Source of the DNA: Candidatus Falkowiibacteriota bacterium
Lineage (GTDB): Bacteria; Patescibacteriota; Patescibacteriia; Patescibacteriales; UBA12465
Direction of reading: 5' to 3'
Assembly (NCBI GenBank): GCA_903857815.1
Contig: CAIOGK010000013.1
Span: forward strand, 1 to 11,631
DNA: 11,631 nucleotides
The notes beneath the pieces were generated by a model that was not told the origin of the DNA, searched no databases, and saw only the letters and a list, made by a program, of their open reading frames with translations. Shown here one piece after another: positions 5,809-11,631 of the stretch (position 1 is its first letter; each line of letters opens with the position of its first letter). The position numbers and the translations under genes were made by a program.

Positions 5809-7014
5809 TTAGAACTGACTAGCCATATTATACATCGGCATAATAACCGCCGCAACCATAATACCAACACCAACACCCATTACTACCATTATAACTGGTT
5901 CCATCAATTTACTCAAGTTATCAAGCATATTTGCCGCATCACGAGAATAAAAAGTAGTGACCCTATCAAGCACTGAATCTAGTTTTCCAGTTTTTTCTCC
6001 AACTGCAATCATTTGCGGGACCATCTTAGGAACATACGGGCTACTTTCCATAACCATCGAAACCGGATTACCATCATTAATGGATTCCAAAGTATCTAAG
6101 ATTAACTCACGATAAATAACATTACCAATAATATCAGCGGTAATTTCTAAACCTTTAGTAATTGTAACCCCTCCCTTTAAAAGAGTAGACAAGGAACGAG
6201 TAAATCTCATTAAATAAATATATTTAAACAACCTACCAAAAATTGGCATTCGTAATTTAATAATATCGAACTGACGTTTTCCAGCGTATGTTTTTAAATA
6301 AAGTCGAGAAACAAAAACTAAAACAATTAAAATTATTGCGGCCAACCAGAGATAATTTTTTAAAAAATTAGATGCCCCAATAACTACTCGTGTTGAAAAA
6401 GGAAGAACGGCATTAGTTTCCGTTAAAATTGCCGTTAAATTTGGAATAACAAAAATCATTAAAACTATACCTACCCCTATTAACCCCGCGGTAACAAAGA
6501 TTGGATAAATCATCGCGCCTCTAATTTTAGAAACCATATCATAATTTTGTTCCATTTCATCGGCTAAATAATTTAAAACCTCATCCAACTTACCAGAGGT
6601 TTCGCCGCTCCTAATAATATTTATAAAAAAAGTAGAAAATATTTTAGGACGCTTGCCGAAAGCTTCAGATAAAAATGAACCGCTATCAACCTCAAAAGCG
6701 ATATCGGCAATCATATTTTTCAAAGAAATATTATCAGTCTGTTCAACTAAAATCATTAACGCTTCTACTACGGTTACGTTAGCACTAATCATAACCGAAA
6801 ACTGACGCGAAAAAACCGCTAACTGTTTAATCTTAATCGGCGAAATCATCATTAAAAATCGAGTTTCGAGATTATTGGAAACATTTACTAAAGAAAGAGA
6901 GTTTAATTCTTTTTTACGCAATCTTAAGATAGCGTCCGGTTCACTTAACCCAACAATCTGACCACTTTTTACGCGGCCATTTTTATCTTCAGCTTTATAT
7001 CGATAAATTGCCAT
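5809..7014 (-). CDS. pilC: PilC/GspF-family inner-membrane platform protein
   Basis: This 401-residue protein matches the normal family length of about 400. It has two T2SSF repeats at about 64-190 and 266-393. Each carries the paired motif GExSGKL-type: SGETSGKLDEVL (136-147) and VGEKTGKLDSVL (338-349). Membrane segments are at about 169-192, 219-239 and 372-393. The C-terminal EPVIMVVMGVGVGIMVAAVI (372-391) is characteristic. The N-terminal YRYKAEDKNGRVKSG is also typical of the family. PilC sits in the cytoplasmic membrane, binds the assembly ATPase PilB and converts its motion into extraction and addition of pilins. It follows pilB by 32 nt and precedes pilA, the classic B-C-A order. Confidence 0.97.
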   Translation of the reverse strand: MAIYRYKAEDKNGRVKSGQIVGLSEPDAILRLRKKELNSLSLVNVSNNLETRFLMMISPIKIKQLAVFSRQFSVMISANVTVVEALMILVEQTDNISLKNMIADIAFEVDSGSFLSEAFGKRPKIFSTFFINIIRSGETSGKLDEVLNYLADEMEQNYDMVSKIRGAMIYPIFVTAGLIGVGIVLMIFVIPNLTAILTETNAVLPFSTRVVIGASNFLKNYLWLAAIILIVLVFVSRLYLKTYAGKRQFDIIKLRMPIFGRLFKYIYLMRFTRSLSTLLKGGVTITKGLEITADIIGNVIYRELILDTLESINDGNPVSMVMESSPYVPKMVPQMIAVGEKTGKLDSVLDRVTTFYSRDAANMLDNLSKLMEPVIMVVMGVGVGIMVAAVIMPMYNMASQF

Positions 7015-7046
7015 ATTTTATATAAATTTTATTGCGCCTAATTATA

Positions 7047-8810
7047 TTAACTTTCAATAACTCTTAAAACTTCCTCCATAGTAGTTACTCCTTTGAGTAC
7101 TTTAATAATACCATCCTGCTCGATAGAAATAAAATCTTCAGTTTTTTTAACCGCTTCCAAATTTAAATTTTTATCACCATTATTTATCATTTCTTTTAAT
7201 TCATCATTAATTTCAATAGCTTCCGCGATAGAAACACGACTAGAATAACCAGTGTTTTCACAACGCTGACAACCGACTGCTTGAAAAAGTTTATATTTAA
7301 CAAATAATTCATCAAAATTAGTAAACTCTGGTAACTCCATTTTAATAACCGCTTCCGATAAACTTTTTAATTCAGTAACCATATTTTGTTTAGCATCCGG
7401 AGATAGGTTGGTTTCTTTTTTACAATGTTCGCATAAACGACGAGCTAAACGTTGAGCAACAACGGTTTTTAAAGTTGAAGAAAGTAAAAACCTTTCAATT
7501 TTCATATCCAATAAACGGAAAACGGCTCCAATAGCATCGTTGGTATGCAAAGTAGATAATACCAAATGCCCAGTCAAAGAAGCATGAATTGATAATTCTG
7601 CTGTTTCTTCATCACGAATTTCTCCAACCATAATAATATTCGGGTCCTGGCGTAAAAGAGAACGTAGTCCATTCGCAAAAGAAAAACCAATACGCGGACG
7701 AACTTGGGATTGATTAATCCCCTTAATTTCATATTCGATAGGATCTTCAAGAGTGGAAATATTTACTCCCTCTTGGTTGAGAATGTTTAAAATAGAATAC
7801 AAAGTTGTCGTTTTACCACTTCCGGTCGGACCAGTAACCAAAACAATACCACTAGTTTTTTTAATTCCCTCGTGCATACGACGCAAAACAATCTGATTAA
7901 AACCTAGGCTTTCAAGGGTTTGCACGCCACTAACTGTATCTAAAATTCTCATAACTACTTTTTCATTATTAGCTAACGGTAAAGTGGAAACACGAAAATC
8001 AATTTCTCGATTATTAATAATTAAACGAATACGACCGTCCTGAGGAACGCGAGTTTCATCAAGTTTTAATTTTGCTAAAACTTTAATACGTGCAATAACG
8101 GCGTTATGGATACTCTTGGGCAGGGTGAGCGAGGTATGTAAAATACCATCAATACGGTAACGAACACGACTCTCTTTCGCGAAGGGTTCAATATGAATAT
8201 CGGAAGCGCGCGCCTCAACCGCATGACGAATAACAACAGAAACAATACGAGAAACCGGAGCGCTATTAATATCGTCGGTATTTAAATCATTTGATTCGTT
8301 GCTAACCGTAATTAGTTCTTCGCCCTCTTCTTTAGCTTTAACCTCTAAAGCACTAGAAATTTCTTCTTCTAGTTTTTGATATTGTTTAAAAGCCTTTTGA
8401 AAACTGGAATTAGAGATTAAGTAATATTCGACTTTTAATTTTTCATCAGCCGCCAAAAAATTAACCGCTTCAATCGCTTTTAAATTAGACTCTACTAAAC
8501 CAATTTTAATATTTTTATTTTCTTTACCAAAACAAATTATTTTATAAGTTCGAGAAATTTCCTCTGGTAAAAAGTTGAGAACTGCTTCTGGAACCTCATT
8601 ATCAGCTAAATTATAGTAACTCAAACCAAATACTTCCGCTTTTAATTCGGTAAGCTTTTCCTCATCAACTATTTTTTGGGCAATTAAAAAAACAGATAGG
8701 TTTCCATCCTTATCTATAACTGTATTTTTTATTTCTAACGATTTTTCTAAGCTGATGATTTTTTTTGATTCCAACAAGCTCAGAAGCCTCAAGTCATTAT
8801 TTACTTGCAT
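7047..8810 (-). CDS. pilB: PilB/GspE-family pilus assembly ATPase
   Basis: This 587-residue protein is full length for the family. The N-terminal region (about 1-145) resembles the T2SSE_N/MshEN domain, but I do not see a clear c-di-GMP-binding repeat. The catalytic core has SDIHIEP (203-209), Walker A GPTGSGKTT (327-335), Asp box EDPIE (355-359), Walker B around IIMVGEIRDEE (392-402) and His box TGHLVLSTLHT (413-423). Four cysteines, Cys460, 463, 514 and 517, form the tetracysteine zinc site typical of PilB/GspE and absent from PilT, so this is the extension rather than the retraction motor. It is a cytoplasmic hexamer that drives polymerisation through PilC. It starts 17 nt after the small membrane-protein gene. 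Confidence 0.97.
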   Translation of the reverse strand: MQVNNDLRLLSLLESKKIISLEKSLEIKNTVIDKDGNLSVFLIAQKIVDEEKLTELKAEVFGLSYYNLADNEVPEAVLNFLPEEISRTYKIICFGKENKNIKIGLVESNLKAIEAVNFLAADEKLKVEYYLISNSSFQKAFKQYQKLEEEISSALEVKAKEEGEELITVSNESNDLNTDDINSAPVSRIVSVVIRHAVEARASDIHIEPFAKESRVRYRIDGILHTSLTLPKSIHNAVIARIKVLAKLKLDETRVPQDGRIRLIINNREIDFRVSTLPLANNEKVVMRILDTVSGVQTLESLGFNQIVLRRMHEGIKKTSGIVLVTGPTGSGKTTTLYSILNILNQEGVNISTLEDPIEYEIKGINQSQVRPRIGFSFANGLRSLLRQDPNIIMVGEIRDEETAELSIHASLTGHLVLSTLHTNDAIGAVFRLLDMKIERFLLSSTLKTVVAQRLARRLCEHCKKETNLSPDAKQNMVTELKSLSEAVIKMELPEFTNFDELFVKYKLFQAVGCQRCENTGYSSRVSIAEAIEINDELKEMINNGDKNLNLEAVKKTEDFISIEQDGIIKVLKGVTTMEEVLRVIES

Positions 8811-8827
8811 GTTTTATATTATAATAA

Positions 8828-9142
8828 CTACTTTCTAAGAAAAGGATTGCCGTTACCCTTAGAACATTGCTTGGGTGTATTAATGCTTTCACCACAAATT
8901 TCTTCAAAAACAAAAACTTTAACATTATTAGTTAGATTCGATAAACGTTCGCCTTCCAGTATCTCCGTATCAATCAATTCATTATCGGGTAGAGATCTTC
9001 TAACTGTAACATCAACCGCTGAAATTCCTGTTGTGTTACGCAAATTATCAACAAACACCTGTCTCATAAACATAAGACCGAGTCCGGCCAAGACTAAAAT
9101 AAAGATGAAAATATATAACAATAATGCGTATTTATTTCTCAT
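8828..9142 (-). CDS. Small single-TM protein of unknown family in the pilP position
   Basis: This 104-residue protein has one strong membrane segment (about 6-26) right after MRNKY. It is followed by an extracytoplasmic-looking domain with Cys83 and Cys93 and a basic end, GNPFLRK. I do not recognise the family. It starts 1 nt after pilO and ends 17 nt before pilB, so it is embedded in the alignment-complex operon. In Proteobacteria the gene after pilO is pilP, a lipoprotein linking PilN/PilO to the outer-membrane secretin. Here there is no lipobox and no secretin gene. It may be a replacement alignment-complex subunit for a cell without an outer membrane. The gene call is firm from operon context and clean translation; the role is inference. 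It is the only gene here with a TAG stop. Confidence 0.85.
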   Translation of the reverse strand: MRNKYALLLYIFIFILVLAGLGLMFMRQVFVDNLRNTTGISAVDVTVRRSLPDNELIDTEILEGERLSNLTNNVKVFVFEEICGESINTPKQCSKGNGNPFLRK

Positions 9143-9143
9143 A

Positions 9144-9773
9144 TTATTTCAAGGGTTTGTAATAATAAGTAACCAGCTCGAGTTGAGCAGAGTTCCCTGC
9201 TTCCGAGAAACTAACGTTCTCAATATCAAATAAACGAGAATTAGCTTCAAAAGTTTTTAACATATTTTTAAAACCCGAGTAATCAATCGCAGCAATAGTA
9301 ACGGAAACCGTTATTTTACCAACTCTTTCGCCAGCAATTCCTCCAGCATTCGAGCCGATAGTTGGGGCCGCCTCACCTCCTTCTTCAATAACTTCATCGC
9401 TCGTAATAGAGACTGAGCCAATCAAAAAACCGCTATCAACAATAATTTCTTCTAATTCACCAAACAATTGCTCTTTAATATAGTAGTCTGGTAAAACACC
9501 GTTAAATTTATTTAAATCGGCCGGGCTTATTTTCTCATAAATACTTTTAATAGTTTTCAAATCTTTAAGTTTTTTTTCTTGCTCGGCATACAGTTTTTTT
9601 TGCGTTTCAATATTTTCCTTAATCACAGTAGTAGTAGATTTAAATTTAGGGCCAATCAGCAAAAAATAAGCGAGTGCAAAAATTATAATAATAAATCCGA
9701 TTACTAAAACATTAAAATATTCATTAAGAAATAAACTAATCGGATATTTATTTTGTTGATTATTTTTAACCAT
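9144..9773 (-). CDS. pilO: PilO-like alignment-complex protein
   Basis: This 209-residue bitopic protein has a short cytoplasmic N-terminus, a TM helix at about 20-40, and a charged coiled coil at about 50-82 leading to a two-strand/helix domain. This is the PilO layout, and the length is near the family's usual 200-210. PilO pairs with PilN through the coiled coils and ferredoxin-like domains in the inner-membrane alignment complex. A Gly/Ala-rich loop at about 131-150 separates a strand ending ITSDEVIE from the next, KITVSVTIAAIDY. It begins 5 nt after the pilN stop. Sequence conservation in this family is low, so topology plus position between pilN and pilB carry the call. Confidence 0.88.
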   Translation of the reverse strand: MVKNNQQNKYPISLFLNEYFNVLVIGFIIIIFALAYFLLIGPKFKSTTTVIKENIETQKKLYAEQEKKLKDLKTIKSIYEKISPADLNKFNGVLPDYYIKEQLFGELEEIIVDSGFLIGSVSITSDEVIEEGGEAAPTIGSNAGGIAGERVGKITVSVTIAAIDYSGFKNMLKTFEANSRLFDIENVSFSEAGNSAQLELVTYYYKPLK

Positions 9774-9778
9774 TTTAT

Positions 9779-10528
9779 TTATTTCTTAAAAATTTCAGGA
9801 TTAACTTCTAATAAAAGCGTAAACCCGACTCCCGGAGTATAAACCGCTGGAGCGATAACTTCACTAGCAGCAACTGGCGGAGCATCTATTCCCTTCGCTG
9901 CCTGAAGAGCCGCTTCTTTTTTTGCCGCTTCAACCAAGGCTGATTCAGCCGCTAAATCTTTCTTAGTTTTATTGCCACTAGCATTTACCGAATCAACGGT
10001 TGCCCTTATAGTTAGTGGGTCATCTAATAAAGTTTTAACTTGCCAAGCAACATCCGCAAAAGAACCCGCTGTCCCCGCTAATGAATATTTTCCATTAAGT
10101 TGTCCTGAAAAACCGCCATAAGTAACCGTGCTTAAAGTATTTCTCTCTAACCAGCTAAAAAAATTAGTCCAATAAACATGGCTATTTAAAAGTTTTCCAA
10201 CCTCAATTGTTTTATCTTTATACGACAAAGCCGCGTCGGCCGACTGACGAAAATCGTTAACTTCTTTAGTTTGAATACTAATTTCTGCTTTTAATTTTTC
10301 CAATCTAGCTTCTTCATCCTTTTGCCACCAATCAAGCCCGGCATAAAGTTCAAAAATAATTAAAACGGTAACAACCAAAGCAATAATAAGTCCTTTGATA
10401 TGTCTTTTCCATTCAAAATCAAGAACAATTTCATCCTTAATAAGATTAACTTCCAATATTTTAGGATTTTTTAAAATCCGATCGAGCTTCTCTTCCGTTT
10501 TAATTTTTTTCTTACCTAAAAAAAACAT
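9779..10528 (-). CDS. pilN: PilN-like alignment-complex protein with Ala-rich insertion
   Basis: This 249-residue protein has a cytoplasmic N-terminus carrying the PilM-binding-type motif LEVNLI (25-30), a TM helix at about 44-62, a coiled coil at about 70-95 and a ferredoxin-like domain. PilN binds PilM in the cytoplasm and PilO outside. It is longer than typical PilN (about 180-210). The extra length is an Ala/Lys/Pro-rich stretch (about 186-232) placed before the last predicted strand, GFTLLLEVNPEIF. That stretch is probably a flexible or helical insertion in the domain. It starts 22 nt after pilM with no Shine-Dalgarno motif. Assignment rests on topology, the NLI motif and gene order. Confidence 0.9.
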   Translation of the reverse strand: MFFLGKKKIKTEEKLDRILKNPKILEVNLIKDEIVLDFEWKRHIKGLIIALVVTVLIIFELYAGLDWWQKDEEARLEKLKAEISIQTKEVNDFRQSADAALSYKDKTIEVGKLLNSHVYWTNFFSWLERNTLSTVTYGGFSGQLNGKYSLAGTAGSFADVAWQVKTLLDDPLTIRATVDSVNASGNKTKKDLAAESALVEAAKKEAALQAAKGIDAPPVAASEVIAPAVYTPGVGFTLLLEVNPEIFKK

Positions 10529-10550
10529 AAATTATTTTAACGCGATAATT

Positions 10551-11606
10551 TTATTCAATTTCTCGCATAGCTAGACCAATAGCAACCGCTAACTTAGGCC
10601 CAACCTCTTCTAACACTGGTCTAATTTCTTGAGGATATTCAATTCTGTTCCAAGGATTACCAATTATTACTTTAACATTTAAACGTTTAGAAAAATAATC
10701 AGCTAAATTTAAAAATAAAGAACCGCCGCCAGATAAAATTATTTTTTCTAAATTCTCGTTATTTTGTGAATGATAGAAATCCATCAAATACTGCATTTCG
10801 GTAACAATCGGCTCTAAAGTTTTAGTTATTAGTTGTGGTAAATCTTCCTGATTACCATCGGCATTTAAAGAAATGCTTAAATCTAATTTAAATTGTTCAG
10901 CTTGAGCATAAGTCATCCCCAGCTTTTCCGTTAAAACTTTGGTAACTGTGGAAGCGCAAACTGTTAGACTGCGATTTAAAACCGGGATGCTTTCTTTAAC
11001 AATCGATAAATCCGTACTATTAGCTCCGATTTCAACAATCATCATTGCCGCCTTATCATCACCGACCAAAGAACGAACCAAAGAAAAGGTTTCTGTTTCC
11101 AAGCTAGCTAAAATTACTCCCGCTTGTTTAAAAATATCAATATATTTACGAACTAGTTTTTTTGGAGAACCGGTTAAAAAAACTTGCATATTACCGGAAA
11201 CCGGAATTTTTCCATTTTTATCGGGAATAACTTTCCAATCAAGAATCATTTCTTCTAACGGAAGAGGAATAACTTTCTTAGCCTCTTCATTAACTGAGCT
11301 GGCTAAATTTTTTTTATCAACATTAGCAATATTTATAATGGAAGAAAAAACTGCAAAGGTCGGCAAAGAAACAGTTGCGCGTTTAGCTTTTAGACCCGCT
11401 TCTTTAATCACTTTAGCGATAGCCTGAGCTAAATAGGTTACATCCTCAACTTTATTAAAATTAATTTCACTAACATTTTCACTAAAAGCGTAGTTAGAAA
11501 GTTGAATCTTACGGCCTTTTTTCTTAAGCTCAACCATCTTCAAGGAAGAGTCGCCTATATCTATCCCAAGAAAAAGATTATTGCTATCAAAAGAAAATAA
11601 ACTCAT
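10551..11606 (-). CDS. pilM: PilM, actin-like cytoplasmic ATP-binding protein
   Basis: This 351-residue protein is full length for PilM. The actin/FtsA-like nucleotide site is visible: phosphate-1 motif LGIDIGDSSLKMVEL (13-27), phosphate-2 motif VEIGANSTDLSIV (191-203) and adenosine motif IILSGGGSLFLNLADYF (289-305). An SHS2-like insertion spans about 80-150. PilM forms the cytoplasmic ring of the alignment complex, binding the N-terminal tail of PilN and communicating with the PilB ATPase. It is the first gene of the core operon visible here. Only 25 nt lie upstream of its ATG, so the operon's promoter, or further upstream genes, are outside the window. No Shine-Dalgarno motif is visible in those 25 nt. 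Confidence 0.96.
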   Translation of the reverse strand: MSLFSFDSNNLFLGIDIGDSSLKMVELKKKGRKIQLSNYAFSENVSEINFNKVEDVTYLAQAIAKVIKEAGLKAKRATVSLPTFAVFSSIINIANVDKKNLASSVNEEAKKVIPLPLEEMILDWKVIPDKNGKIPVSGNMQVFLTGSPKKLVRKYIDIFKQAGVILASLETETFSLVRSLVGDDKAAMMIVEIGANSTDLSIVKESIPVLNRSLTVCASTVTKVLTEKLGMTYAQAEQFKLDLSISLNADGNQEDLPQLITKTLEPIVTEMQYLMDFYHSQNNENLEKIILSGGGSLFLNLADYFSKRLNVKVIIGNPWNRIEYPQEIRPVLEEVGPKLAVAIGLAMREIE

Positions 11607-11631
11607 AATATTTGAAAAAGCATCAAAAACT

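Noticed and set aside
5779..5976. Plus-strand open frame of 65 codons
   Set aside because: It overlaps the end of pilC, is rich in His/Asn/Thr from antisense reading, and has no domain or promoter support.
7015..7050. TATAAT between pilB and pilC as an internal promoter
   Set aside because: The -35 region matches only 3 of 6 bases and there is no extended -10. Read-through from pilB is simpler.
8811..8830. TATAAT just upstream of pilB as an internal promoter
   Set aside because: There is no TGn extension and no -35 match at 16-18 nt. Such boxes are common by chance in AT-rich gaps.
8805..9233. Plus-strand open frame of 142 codons
   Set aside because: It is antisense to the small TM protein and the end of pilO, which have clean context and topology. 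The composition looks like a shadow.
10939..11427. Plus-strand open frame of 162 codons
   Set aside because: It lies wholly antisense to pilM, whose nucleotide-binding motifs are clear.

Overview
All supported genes in this AT-rich window lie on the minus strand, so the biological order runs from high to low coordinates. The content is a type IV pilus (T4P) assembly locus. The gene set contains inner-membrane T4P parts with no secretin or PilP lipoprotein, a FemAB-type cell-wall enzyme, tightly packed short genes, and a secreted Trp/Gly-repeat protein. This suggests a monoderm-type, reduced-genome bacterium, most plausibly of the Candidate Phyla Radiation (Patescibacteria, Parcubacteria-like). 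That placement is inference from gene content and style; no marker gene is present. Thirteen of the 14 complete genes stop with TAA and one with TAG, and none needs UGA read as an amino acid, so the standard bacterial code fits.

Layout in transcription order: (1) 11606 to 5315 is the T4P core: pilM, pilN, pilO, a small one-TM protein where pilP usually sits, pilB (assembly ATPase), pilC (platform) and a major-pilin-like pilA. It ends at a strong intrinsic terminator (5257-5292). (2) 5240 to 3762 holds a FemAB-family peptidoglycan-bridge enzyme and ybeY. They are preceded by an extended -10 promoter whose predicted start is the A of the femAB ATG, so a leaderless mRNA is likely. (3) 3720 to 182 holds a 485-residue secreted Cys-rich modular protein, then four minor pilins in the order H-I-J-K (FimT/PilV/PilW/PilX types). 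A second extended -10 motif overlaps the ybeY stop just upstream. (4) A near-consensus sigma-70-type promoter (124-152) precedes a gene truncated by the window edge (66 to 1).

Working model: PilM/N/O plus the small TM protein form the alignment complex, PilB powers PilC, and PilA is polymerised into the fibre. The H-I-J-K minor pilins prime assembly and cap the tip. The co-encoded secreted protein is a candidate tip adhesin, playing the part PilY1 plays in Proteobacteria. The prepilin peptidase (PilD) and the retraction ATPase (PilT) are not in the window.

Most notable points: the secreted protein linked to a full minor-pilin set; a YbeY whose third metal-binding His is Asp; a compact terminator/promoter junction predicting a leaderless transcript; a possible 13-codon upstream ORF; and the near absence of Shine-Dalgarno sequences. 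No RNA genes, CRISPR arrays, insertion sequences or long repeats were seen. No gene-free stretch exceeds 300 bases.
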